Assembly: GCA_900596015.1 (NCBI GenBank)
Contig: UVIF01000023.1
Coordinates: 310,001 to 374,000, forward strand
From: Pseudomonas viridiflava
GTDB taxonomy: Bacteria > Pseudomonadota > Gammaproteobacteria > Pseudomonadales > Pseudomonadaceae
Direction of reading: 5' to 3'
DNA: 64,000 bases
A model generated the notes under the pieces. That model was not told the origin of the DNA, did no database searches, and saw only the letters and a list, made by a program, of their open reading frames with translations. Every line of letters begins with the position of its first letter. Within the stretch, counting starts at the first letter, position 1. This document shows positions 28,923 through 37,518 of this stretch, piece after piece. The position numbers and the translations under genes were made by a program.

Positions 28923-30131
28923 CTACTCCCGGCGTATCGGTTGCAGGGTTTTCGGTTGCTGGAGACGTTCGCGCAGCGCGTCGGCGCCCAGCGGCTTGGC
29001 GAAGTAGTCGCCTTGTCCGCGCAGGCAGCCCAGATCGAACAACAGCAGGTGATGCACCGCGCTCTGCACCCCGGTCACCGTCAGCTCGATACCCAGGGTG
29101 CGCGCGGCCACCGACATGTGCTGGACCACCGCCAAGTGCCGCGACTGGTGCGGGGCTTCCAGCAGAAAGGGTGAAGCCAGACGCAGCTGGTTGATCGGCC
29201 ACTGACACAGGCGCTGCAGCGAGGCACCGCCGAAACCGAACCCCTGCATGCCCAGATCACAGCCCATCAACCGCACACGTAGCAGGGTTTCCAGGTATTG
29301 GGCCTTGGGCCGGGCCAGACCGACGTGGCTGAGTTCCAGGGCCACGCGGTGCTTGCCGGTCAGATGCCCACGCAGTATGCCCAGCAACTCGTTCATCAGC
29401 GGTGGGTGACCGAGCTGCTCGAGCCGCACCCCCAGGCTCAAGCCCACCTGCAAACCGGCACGCGCAAGCCGCTGCTGGACTTCGACCGCCTGCTCGGCCA
29501 TGTACAGCAGCAAAGAATTGCCCAGCCCGGCCCGCTCAACGGCCGCGCAGAACTGCGGCATGGCCAGTTGGCCATGCCGTGGATGCTGCCAGCGCAACTG
29601 CGCATCGACGCTGCGGATGCGCCCATCGGCCACCGTGCAGCGCGGTAGAAAGCACACCTCGAACTGACCGGCAGCGATTCCCGCCTGCACCTCGACGCGC
29701 CCGATACGAGCCTTCGCAAGCGTCGGCACGAGCGCCTCGCGCGGCTTGTTCAGCGCTTCGAAGAAGCGTTGCAAGCGGTCGAAATCCAACGGGCTGCCTG
29801 CGTCCACCAGGTATTCCAGGCCCAGCATCGACACCCACTGGTACAGCCCGGTGCGCACTTCCGGCTCTATCCCGCCGCCGATCAGCACGGCGCGCACCCG
29901 CTTGCGGATGACCGCTTCCTCGATGATGCGCAACGCCCCTACGCCCAGCACGTCGACATTGCACACCAGCACATCAATGGGTTGGTGCTCGCGCAGCAGC
30001 TGCACCGCCTGCTCGCTGGTCTGCGCCTGGTACACGCACGAGCACCCCAACTGGCTGAGCATCTGCACCGCGATCGCACGCTGGAACCCATGACTTTCAA
30101 CGAGTAACACCGTTGGTTTGATGTCTGACAC
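28923..30131 (-). CDS. RocR-like REC-EAL protein with degenerate receiver and phosphodiesterase sites
   Basis: 402 residues from a GTG at 30131 (upstream GGGGA; this length fits RocR, ~392). An ATG at 30209 is an alternative. Remembered P. aeruginosa RocR aligns along the whole length. In the receiver, the acidic pair is Glu-Ser (VLLVESHGF) and the phosphoacceptor Asp is Asn (VLVCNVDV). In the EAL domain, EVL is DAQ (SVDAQLRW), the metal-binding Asp pair is Gln-Gly (GMQGFGFGG), the catalytic Lys motif is RLAS and the VEGVE Glu residues are Thr and Gln (VTGVQS). Hydrophobic framework and QG-D-YFAKP remain. It is therefore predicted not to be phosphorylated and not to hydrolyse c-di-GMP, but to act by binding. 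It lies 88 bases after the kinase gene. Confidence 0.85.
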   Translation of the reverse strand: MSDIKPTVLLVESHGFQRAIAVQMLSQLGCSCVYQAQTSEQAVQLLREHQPIDVLVCNVDVLGVGALRIIEEAVIRKRVRAVLIGGGIEPEVRTGLYQWVSMLGLEYLVDAGSPLDFDRLQRFFEALNKPREALVPTLAKARIGRVEVQAGIAAGQFEVCFLPRCTVADGRIRSVDAQLRWQHPRHGQLAMPQFCAAVERAGLGNSLLLYMAEQAVEVQQRLARAGLQVGLSLGVRLEQLGHPPLMNELLGILRGHLTGKHRVALELSHVGLARPKAQYLETLLRVRLMGCDLGMQGFGFGGASLQRLCQWPINQLRLASPFLLEAPHQSRHLAVVQHMSVAARTLGIELTVTGVQSAVHHLLLFDLGCLRGQGDYFAKPLGADALRERLQQPKTLQPIRRE

Positions 30132-30207
30132 GATCACTTCCCCTGTTTCCTGATGCCTATGTTCAACTCCGTGCAATGCCCTGGATGCAGGTAATTTCCT
30201 AACAAGC

Positions 30208-30221
30208 ATGGGAAAATTCCT
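30208..30221. promoter_or_regulatory. ATGGGAAAATTCCT motif at the end of the kinase gene
   Basis: ATGGGAAAATTCCT, a GGAA-N2-TTCC imperfect inverted repeat, overlaps the kinase stop region just upstream of the RocR-like gene. A nearly identical copy lies at 34652-34665 upstream of the first response regulator. A possible binding site for one of the local LuxR-type regulators. Confidence 0.35.
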
Positions 30222-33200
30222 ACGGTTTGCCGGATCTGTCGTGCCGTGCCAGATATTCGTCGAGGCCAACCATGGCAGCGGCCAGATCGTCGACGCCACG
30301 CCGCATTCGTTCGACCGACGGGCTTGCCGTGCAGGCCTGCTCCAGCGCTTCGCAGGCCGTCAGCAGACGCCGCGCACGAACGATCCGGGCCCCGCCCTTG
30401 ATCCGGTGCACCAGGTCGGCGACCTCGCCGGTCAGGTAGGGCTGAGACAGCGAATGCAGACGCTCGAGGTCATGCAGGTTGCTGTCCGCCAGATCATCGA
30501 GCAGGCGCTGCATCAGGCTCGCGTCGCCGCCGGTAAGCTGATCGAGACTGCCCAGATCAACATCGTCCTGTGAAGCGAGTCCACAGCGGGCGCGATGCGG
30601 GTCCAGGTGCAGTGACAGGGTTTCCAGGCTCAATGGCTTGAACAGACAGTCATCCATGCCTTGCTGCAGGCACCGGCGGCGCTCGCTGATCTGGGCATTC
30701 GCCGTACAGCCGAGGAACAGACACGGCTCCCGATGCTTGCGCCGCTCGTGCTCGCGCACAGCCTTGACCAACTGATAGCCGTTGATGCCCGGCATGTTGC
30801 AGTCACTGATGACCACGTCATAGGCGCCGCGCAGCCAGGCCCGCAGCCCGGCGGCACCGTGCTCGGCGACCGTTACGCGGTGGCCGAGGAACGTCAGCTG
30901 GCGCTCCAGCAGCACACGATTGGCCGGGTAGTCGTCGACCACCAGCACCTGCAGCGCCGGCAGGTCGCTGCGCACAGGCTCGCGAGCGGCTTTCTGCGGG
31001 GCACTCGCCTCAGGCACGGCGTCGAACTGCACCTGCACCCGAGTGCCGCATCCCAGCACGCTGTGCAGTTCCAGCCTGCCACCCATCAGGTCGGCCAGGC
31101 TGCGGCAGATACTCAAGCCAAGGCCGGCACCCACGCGGCTACCGCGCCCCCCGGCCGCCTGTCGATAAGGCGCGCAAAGACGCGCCAGATCGGCCTGGGC
31201 AATGCCCTCCCCGCTGTCCTCGACACTGAGTTCGACCCGCGCGCCACGCGCTTGCGGCCAGACTCCGAGCACCACCGAGACCTGGCCCTCACGGGTGAAC
31301 TTGATGGCATTGCTCAGCAGGTTGGCAATGATCTGCTTGAAGCGCACCGGGTCGACGCTGAGCCAGGTGTCCGGCGCACCCAGCACCTCCAGCTTGAGCC
31401 GCAGGTATTTCTCCCGCGCCTGGGCCTGGAACAGTTCCACGGTTGCACCTGCCAGTTGCCCAAGCTGGCACGGCGCCGGTAGCAGCTCCAGGCGACCGGC
31501 CTCGATGCGCGTGACATCGAGGATATCGCCAATCAATCCCAGCAAGCCGTTGGCCGACTGCGAAGCGACTTCCAGCGCCGGCTTGTCGAGCATGCCCTGC
31601 TCGGCTTTCTTCAGGGCCAGCTCGAGCATGCCCAGCACGGCGTTCATCGGTGTGCGAATTTCATGACTCATGGTCGCCAGAAAGGTGGTCTTGGCCTGAT
31701 TGGCCGCTTCGGCCTGCGCCTGTGCGTCACGGTACGCCTGGCACAGGCGCTGGCGCTCGGTGATGTCGACCCAGCCGGCGATCAGGCCCTGGATCCGTCC
31801 GTCGTCGCCGCGGTAGGGCAGCATCCAGTGGTGAATGGTCAGCACCTCGCCCGACGGCAAGGTCAGCGTGCGGTCATCGACCACCGGCTCGCCGTGCTCC
31901 ATGGCCTGCAGATACGCGTCCTGGGCCATCCGGGCGTGCTGCTCTTCGATCAGGCCATAACCGGTCAGCGGCTTGTTCAGAATGGCCTCGCGGGTCACAC
32001 CCAAGGCTTGCAGGTAGCTGGTATTGCAGTTGATCAGGCGTGCCTGGCGATCACGGATGTAGATCGGATGGGGTGTACCGTCGATCATTACCCGCATGAA
32101 CTCCAGTTGCGTGGTCAGGGCGCGCTCGGCATCGACCCGCTGGCGGATCAGGCGCTTGAGATAGCTGACCCAGCCCAGTGCCAACATCAGGAGGATGGAA
32201 GCGGCCGCGAACCCTTGCATGATGGCCGAGCGGTAGCGTTGCCAGAGGCCATCGGCGACGATCATTTCCGTGCGCCAATGGCGCGTCAGCTCGCTCATGT
32301 GCGGCGGTGGGATGTCCTGCAGGGCGCTGTCGAGAATCGACTGCAGCACCTGGGCACGGGGCGAGACGGCGAACGCGAAATGCATCGGGGCCAGCGGCAG
32401 CGCTGCGCTGACGCGCAGCCGACCGCGGTACTGTCGCGCGATCATGTAACGTGCAGCGATCAACGGCAGCACCGCCGCGTCGGCCTGACCGCGGTCGAGC
32501 ATGGCCAAGGCCTGGGCGGTGCTTGCCGCATGCAACCGGCTGATCGAGGGGTAGTGTTCCTGCAGCCACTCCTGCAGCTGGCTGCCCTCGACCAGCACCA
32601 CCCGCTTGCCCCTTGACTGCTCCAGCGAGACGGGCTCGCGCCCGCCCTCGCGCGTGACCAGTACCGCTGAGCTGCTCAGGTAGCCGCGGCTGAAGGCCAG
32701 GCGGGTCTGGCGCTCCGGGCTTGGGATCATCGCGGCGATCAGATCGGCCTCGCCGCGCTCGATCATTTCACTCATGCGCGTGAGCGAGGTGCTCTCGATC
32801 ACCTCGATGGCGAGCCCGGTGCGCCGAGCGATCTGTTGCAGCACGTCGGCGGCCACACCGGCGAAGCGGCCCTGATCGTCACGGTAGCTGACCGGCACGA
32901 AGCGCGGATCCATCAGCACCCGCAGGTCGGTGCGCCCCGCCAGCCACTGACGCTGTGTGGCCGTCAACGGCAGTGCGGGCGGTTCTGCCACGTCCGGACG
33001 CTCGACGCTCCAGCGCCGCGCGATGGCCGCCCGGGCCTCGTCGGGCACCACCGCCAAGGCCTTGTCGAGCAGCCGTAGCAGACGTGCATTGCGCGAGTCG
33101 ACGGCGAAGCCGAAAGCATTGCCCTCGATCCCCTCGGCCGGTTGCAGGCGCAGGCCGGGCAGCTGGCTGCCGTCGGCCTGATGGAACGCCGCCAGCGCCC

Positions 33201-33840
33201 CGCCGACGAACAGGTCAGCCTGGTGATAGGCCACCGCTGCCATGGCGTTCGAGGGTGTCGGATGCAACTGCAGCTGAGCCTCGGGGAAGCGTTGGCGGAC
33301 CTCGCTGGCCGCAACGTGATCGCGCACCAGGGCAATACGCACCGGTGGATCTGCGTCGAGCGACTGGCCGGGGCGCATCGCCAGCACCGGCTGGTCCTCT
33401 ATGTAGTGGTCGGAAAGCAGCAGACCGTGGCGCAATGCTTCACGGCGGCTGGTGGTGCCCAGTACCTGAACCTCGCCCGCCTTGAGTGCGGCAACCGCAA
33501 GCTCGCGGGAAGGATAGGCCTGCACCTCGACATCCAGTTCGAGCAGCCGAGCCAACAGGGCCAGGTAGTCGGCACTGATCCCTTCATAGCTGCCGCCGTT
33601 GGCGGAAAGGTCGAAGGGTCCGTAGTCCGGGCGGCTCACGGCGACACGCAATACGCGACGCGCGCGCAGCCACTGTCGGTCGCGGTCGGCCAGCTGCATC
33701 TGCAACCGCTCGAACCAGGCGGGTTCAGGCTGCGACCTGCCGAGCAGGGGCAGCACCTGGGCGTGGGCCAGCGCCGTGCCGGCCAGCCACACGAGCACCC
33801 AGCGAACGCTGCGGCCGACCCTCCCTATCAGGTTCATCAC
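30220..33840 (-). CDS. RocS/BvgS-like hybrid sensor kinase (two SBP domains, PAS, HisKA, REC, Hpt)
   Basis: 1206 residues (GTG at 33840; ATG one codon later). Signal peptide 1-27, two periplasmic SBP_bac_3 domains (about 60-275 and 300-525), membrane segment about 541-561, PAS about 580-695, HisKA with His726 in MSHEIRTPMN, ATPase domain with NLLSNAIKF, receiver with Asp1013 in ISDCNMPG, and Hpt with His1146 in VHRIKGGARI. All phosphorelay residues are intact, so the kinase should be able to phosphorylate the neighbouring LuxR regulators. It overlaps the regulator gene upstream by 4 bases. The periplasmic ligand is unknown. Confidence 0.93.
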   Translation of the reverse strand: MMNLIGRVGRSVRWVLVWLAGTALAHAQVLPLLGRSQPEPAWFERLQMQLADRDRQWLRARRVLRVAVSRPDYGPFDLSANGGSYEGISADYLALLARLLELDVEVQAYPSRELAVAALKAGEVQVLGTTSRREALRHGLLLSDHYIEDQPVLAMRPGQSLDADPPVRIALVRDHVAASEVRQRFPEAQLQLHPTPSNAMAAVAYHQADLFVGGALAAFHQADGSQLPGLRLQPAEGIEGNAFGFAVDSRNARLLRLLDKALAVVPDEARAAIARRWSVERPDVAEPPALPLTATQRQWLAGRTDLRVLMDPRFVPVSYRDDQGRFAGVAADVLQQIARRTGLAIEVIESTSLTRMSEMIERGEADLIAAMIPSPERQTRLAFSRGYLSSSAVLVTREGGREPVSLEQSRGKRVVLVEGSQLQEWLQEHYPSISRLHAASTAQALAMLDRGQADAAVLPLIAARYMIARQYRGRLRVSAALPLAPMHFAFAVSPRAQVLQSILDSALQDIPPPHMSELTRHWRTEMIVADGLWQRYRSAIMQGFAAASILLMLALGWVSYLKRLIRQRVDAERALTTQLEFMRVMIDGTPHPIYIRDRQARLINCNTSYLQALGVTREAILNKPLTGYGLIEEQHARMAQDAYLQAMEHGEPVVDDRTLTLPSGEVLTIHHWMLPYRGDDGRIQGLIAGWVDITERQRLCQAYRDAQAQAEAANQAKTTFLATMSHEIRTPMNAVLGMLELALKKAEQGMLDKPALEVASQSANGLLGLIGDILDVTRIEAGRLELLPAPCQLGQLAGATVELFQAQAREKYLRLKLEVLGAPDTWLSVDPVRFKQIIANLLSNAIKFTREGQVSVVLGVWPQARGARVELSVEDSGEGIAQADLARLCAPYRQAAGGRGSRVGAGLGLSICRSLADLMGGRLELHSVLGCGTRVQVQFDAVPEASAPQKAAREPVRSDLPALQVLVVDDYPANRVLLERQLTFLGHRVTVAEHGAAGLRAWLRGAYDVVISDCNMPGINGYQLVKAVREHERRKHREPCLFLGCTANAQISERRRCLQQGMDDCLFKPLSLETLSLHLDPHRARCGLASQDDVDLGSLDQLTGGDASLMQRLLDDLADSNLHDLERLHSLSQPYLTGEVADLVHRIKGGARIVRARRLLTACEALEQACTASPSVERMRRGVDDLAAAMVGLDEYLARHDRSGKP

Positions 33841-34463
33841 ACCAGGAAGTTACGCTTGGCGAGCTCGGCCAGCTCCACCAGCGAGCTCATCTGCAGCTTG
33901 TCCATCAACCGAAACTTGTAGGTGCTCACGGTCTTGTTGCTCAGCAGCATCAATTCGCCGATGGCTTTGTTGCTGAGTCCACGAGCCAAGTGCTGGAGGA
34001 TGGTCAGCTCGCGATTGGTCAGGCGCGCGATGCATTCCGTTTCGCTGCCCAGGCCATCACTGCTGCGCACCGAGCTGAAGGCCACTACCGGAAAATAGGT
34101 AAACCCTGAGCCGATCGCCGTCACCGCCTTGCGCAGTTCGTTGAGGTCGTCACGCTTGGAGACATAGCCCATGGCGCCCAGCTTCATGCAGCGCAGGGAA
34201 AAGTGCTCGGCGGCCTGGGACGTGAGGATCACGATCCGGCTGTTGGTCCCCAGCTCCTTGATCCTCGCAATGGCCTCCATGCCGTCCAGTCCGGGCAGCG
34301 AGATGTCCAGGACGATCAGGTCGGGCTGGTGGGTCTTTGCCATCAAGACCCCATCGACGCCATCCTGTGCCTCGGCCACCACGCTGAACCGTTCCTGTTT
34401 GAGCAACAGCTTGACGCTGGAACGGATGAACGGGTGATCGTCGATTATCAGTGCTGTACGCAT
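33837..34463 (-). CDS. LuxR/NarL-family response regulator (RocA-like)
   Basis: 208 residues from the ATG at 34463 (CAGGAG upstream; a longer in-frame start is rejected). Receiver with IIDDHPF and phosphoacceptor Asp54 in VLDISLPGLDG; C-terminal HTH (LTNRELTILQHLARGLSNKAIGE ... NKTVSTYKFRL). Overlaps the kinase start, so it is almost certainly the cognate output of that kinase. The RocA homologue in P. aeruginosa activates a cup fimbrial operon; here an alpha-type pilus operon lies 1 kb upstream. Confidence 0.92.
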   Translation of the reverse strand: MRTALIIDDHPFIRSSVKLLLKQERFSVVAEAQDGVDGVLMAKTHQPDLIVLDISLPGLDGMEAIARIKELGTNSRIVILTSQAAEHFSLRCMKLGAMGYVSKRDDLNELRKAVTAIGSGFTYFPVVAFSSVRSSDGLGSETECIARLTNRELTILQHLARGLSNKAIGELMLLSNKTVSTYKFRLMDKLQMSSLVELAELAKRNFLV

Positions 34464-34834
34464 GTCTTTCTCCTGATTGCGCGAGCGCCGGACGGCGCCT
34501 GCAGGCCTGGCACGGGCTTCCTTTGCAGCGTTCTGCATCGACTCTGTTGGTTTTGGGTCAGGAGACAGCTGTCAAGCGCAGACGAGGCCATCTGCCGTAG
34601 GAGTATTCGGTGAATTCCGCCCGGCGTCGGTCGGCGTATTCCGAGTTCGCTATGGGAAGATTCCTGAACCCTTGAGTGAAATTTTCCCTTGCTTTGGAGG
34701 ATGCAGATGCTCACGAAGCCCCCGTAGTCTGGCGGCGGCAGTATCGCCGTACCGAACCGACATGGAAGTCGGACAATTCCCAAGCTTTAGGCGAAATGTC
34801 CTACCGATGCGCCTGCGAACCTCAGCGTTCGGCC
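34464..34834. promoter_or_regulatory. Intergenic regulatory region between the two response regulators
   Basis: 371 bases without a supported gene. It contains ATGGGAAGATTCCT at 34652-34665 (near copy of the 30208 motif), GAAATTTTCCC at about 34678-34688, GACAATTCCCAAG near 34775 and AAATGTCCTACCG near 34793, all variations on GGAA/TTCC. BvgA-type NarL regulators bind TTTCCTA-like heptamers, so these may be autoregulatory sites. Promoter elements are not otherwise clear. Confidence 0.45.
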
Positions 34835-35461
34835 TCAGATCAATGCGTGGCGCCTGGCCAAGTCCGTCATCTCCATCAAGGAGCTGATCCGCAGTTTGCG
34901 CATCATGCGCATCTTGTAGGTGCTGACGGTCTTGTGGCTGAGCAACATCGCACGCGCAATGTCCTGATTGCACAGGCCCTTGGCGAGGTTGACCAGCACC
35001 AGGATCTCTCGCTCGGTGAGGACGGAAATGCGTGCCGCTTCGGTGATGTCGCTGTCGCCCCGGGCCGCCGACACGTCAGTGCAGTCCGGGAAATAGGTGT
35101 ACCCGCACTGCACGGCACTGATCGCCTTGCGCAGCTGGTCGAGTGCATCGGACTTGGACACGAAGGCAGCCGCACCAGCCTTCATGCTGCGCATCGAGTA
35201 GTAGCTGGGAGGCATGGAGGTGAGCACTATTATCTTGCTGGGCGAGGCCGACGCCTTCATGCGCTTGAGCACATCGAAACCGTCGAGGCCCGGCATCGAC
35301 AGGTCGAGGATGACCAGGTCGGGCTGCTCGCTGCGATGCAGCAGTACCGCTTCGGTGCTGCTGCCGCTTTCGATCACCTCGTATTGGAGTTCATGGGCCA
35401 GCAGCGTCCTGACACTGGCGCGAAGAAACGGATGGTCGTCCACGATCAACGCCTTGCGCAT
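34835..35461 (-). CDS. Second LuxR/NarL-family response regulator
   Basis: 208 residues; strong AAGGAGGTGAATC ribosome site. Receiver LIVDDHPF with phosphoacceptor Asp in VILDLSMPGLDG; C-terminal HTH with SHKTVSTYKMRMM. It is a paralogue of the regulator at 33837: same length, and nearly the same recognition helix (xKTVSTYK), so shared DNA targets are likely. Positioned between the roc-like genes and the pilus operon on the same strand. Confidence 0.9.
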   Translation of the reverse strand: MRKALIVDDHPFLRASVRTLLAHELQYEVIESGSSTEAVLLHRSEQPDLVILDLSMPGLDGFDVLKRMKASASPSKIIVLTSMPPSYYSMRSMKAGAAAFVSKSDALDQLRKAISAVQCGYTYFPDCTDVSAARGDSDITEAARISVLTEREILVLVNLAKGLCNQDIARAMLLSHKTVSTYKMRMMRKLRISSLMEMTDLARRHALI

Positions 35462-35588
35462 GATTCACCTCCTTGTTGTAGGTCAAGGTTATATAGCGCA
35501 TTGACCACTGCTCCATATCTAGACACTTTCCCCTTTTTATGTGGGCGAATTCACCGACGTTCGCAGGACATTTCTGACGCTCCGCAGG

Positions 35589-36320
35589 CTAGCCTTCGAT
35601 GGTCACTTTTCGCCGCACCGCGCCCTCGATCAGCTCGAAGCTGTAGTTGCGCCCCGGCTTTTTCTCGAAGCGGCGTTCCAGGCCCGGCACCACATGATGC
35701 AGGGTGGAAGTGGCGCAGCTCTTGCCGCTGCGGTCGCAGTCGTTGAAATGGTCCATCACCACGGTGGCGGTGCCATCGTTGCGCACCACGATGCTGTCTG
35801 CGACTTCCCTGATGTCGGTGGCATAGTGAGTGTTCTGAGGCCGTACGAGGAGCAACGCACCGTAGCCGGACAGCACCTGCACCCCGGCCTGCAGCGATTC
35901 GCGATACTGCTCGGCCTCTTGCTCGCTGATGGCGAATTCGTCGTTGCTGGTGGGCAGCACGGGCATGAAGCGCACCCGGAAGTAACGCTCGTGGTCGCGG
36001 TGGCCGCGGTACAGCAAGCGAACGCTTTGCATACCGTTGGCCGGGACGATCAGCCGCGCCGGGCTGGCGATCAGTGGACGTTCGGCCACGGGCAGCCCCT
36101 CCAGCGAACGCTCTTGGGCAGGTTGCCCGGTACGGTGAATCACCTCCACCACCTCGACCTTGACGAACGCGGTGGCATCGCCGCCGTTGCGCACGCGCTT
36201 GACGAAGGTGCTGCGCGGCCCATCGAGGTAATCGTAGAAAGCGCCGATGTTGAGTTCGGGGCCGGCCACGGCGCTGCCGCTTCCGAGTATCAGGGCAAGC
36301 AATCCCAATTTTTTCAGCAT
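35589..36320 (-). CDS. Alpha-pilus periplasmic chaperone (PapD-like)
   Basis: 243 residues from the ATG at 36320; an earlier in-frame start overlaps the adhesin gene. Signal peptide ends near GSAVA-GP (about 19). Pili-assembly chaperone pattern: immunoglobulin-like first domain with SVRLLYRG (subunit-binding strand region) and VRFMPVLP, then a second domain with two cysteines (CDRSGKSCATS). It caps pilin subunits in the periplasm and delivers them to the usher. Last gene of the four-gene pilus operon. Confidence 0.85.
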   Translation of the reverse strand: MLKKLGLLALILGSGSAVAGPELNIGAFYDYLDGPRSTFVKRVRNGGDATAFVKVEVVEVIHRTGQPAQERSLEGLPVAERPLIASPARLIVPANGMQSVRLLYRGHRDHERYFRVRFMPVLPTSNDEFAISEQEAEQYRESLQAGVQVLSGYGALLLVRPQNTHYATDIREVADSIVVRNDGTATVVMDHFNDCDRSGKSCATSTLHHVVPGLERRFEKKPGRNYSFELIEGAVRRKVTIEG

Positions 36321-36336
36321 TGTGGTGATTCCTTTC

Positions 36337-37518
36337 CTAGAGTTGTGCATCGAAGACAATCCGCACCCAGCCCTCGTAGCGAGCACCGGCACGCTGCATC
36401 ATTTGCAAAACGTAAGGCTGCACCACCTGGTAATGCAGCATGCCGGGGCGGTTGAACAGGGGTAATTGGGCGTCGAATTCCAAGGCATTCAGCGCGCCCA
36501 CCGGCAGCGCTACCCGGCGGGCGGGCGCGCCGTTATGCTCGCCACCACTGGGCATGGTCAGGGCAACTTCGAAGGGTACCTGGTGACCATCGCCCGGGTT
36601 ACGGATAGCGCATTGCCCGCCCGCCGGAAACTCGCACTGGGTGTGCACCTTGAACGGCCCGGCAGACCACAGCCGCAGAGGATGATCGCGATAGATTCGT
36701 GGGGGTGCCTGGGGGCTGTTGGTCCAGTTCAACCAGCCACCCTCGGGCTCCAGCACGGCCAGATCGGAACCGGGTGGCGTTTCCACGATGAAGGCATGCT
36801 TGACCTGGAGCCTGAACTTCAGGGTAAGCGTGTCATCGCTGAGTTCACTCACTTGATTGCCCAGGTCGATCTGCCCACCATTGCCCACTGTGAAGGTGAC
36901 CTCACCGGTGTAGAGGCCGTTTTTCATCCGCATAGGTGAGGGGGTGGTCAGGGTGTAACCGATGGCGAACTTGGACACACGGCTGCTGCGCAGGTCGCCT
37001 GGGCGGCCCTGATTACTGCTTGAATAGCACGCGAATGGGCTCGCAGGCGTGCGCAGGCGCCACGCCGCTTCGGCAAAGTTCGTGCTATACCTGAACCCTA
37101 GCGCCACACACGGACGCTGCGGCGTCGTATTCGGCGGTCCTACGTCCGAAGTGTGGGTGCGATGACCAACGGCAGCGAAAGCGAATACGATGTCGTGGGC
37201 ATCGCCAGCCTGATTGCGAACCTGGACGGTTACCGCCGCGGGCAACGCCAGGAAGAACTGATCCCGAACGTCCAGCGCCGAATGCTCAGTACCTTTGCGA
37301 TAGGTTATGGGCACATTGGTGGAGAAGAAGCCGGCAAGACACCCGTGGGGAAACGGCGTGCAGTACCAGGCCCTGGGCGTCGTGTGCTGGAAGCCCTCCA
37401 GGGTGGAGTCGAACTCGGCGGTAATCAGTACGTCGGCTGCCAGCGCCGGCGCGCTCAGACACACCAGGCTCAACATTGCCCAGAGGCTTCTGCCCCCCTT
37501 TCCAAGGCTGAATGTCAT
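36337..37518 (-). CDS. Pilus tip adhesin/minor subunit (CblD/CooD-like)
   Basis: 393 residues with a signal peptide (about 1-27, APALA-AD). Cysteine-containing N-terminal receptor-like region and a C-terminal pilin-like part ending in YEGWVRIVFDAQL, comparable to major-subunit ends that feed donor-strand exchange. Position between usher and chaperone and the length match the CblD/CooD family, the tip proteins of CS1-type pili. The receptor is unknown. Overlaps the usher stop by 4 bases. Confidence 0.8.
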   Translation of the reverse strand: MTFSLGKGGRSLWAMLSLVCLSAPALAADVLITAEFDSTLEGFQHTTPRAWYCTPFPHGCLAGFFSTNVPITYRKGTEHSALDVRDQFFLALPAAVTVQVRNQAGDAHDIVFAFAAVGHRTHTSDVGPPNTTPQRPCVALGFRYSTNFAEAAWRLRTPASPFACYSSSNQGRPGDLRSSRVSKFAIGYTLTTPSPMRMKNGLYTGEVTFTVGNGGQIDLGNQVSELSDDTLTLKFRLQVKHAFIVETPPGSDLAVLEPEGGWLNWTNSPQAPPRIYRDHPLRLWSAGPFKVHTQCEFPAGGQCAIRNPGDGHQVPFEVALTMPSGGEHNGAPARRVALPVGALNALEFDAQLPLFNRPGMLHYQVVQPYVLQMMQRAGARYEGWVRIVFDAQL

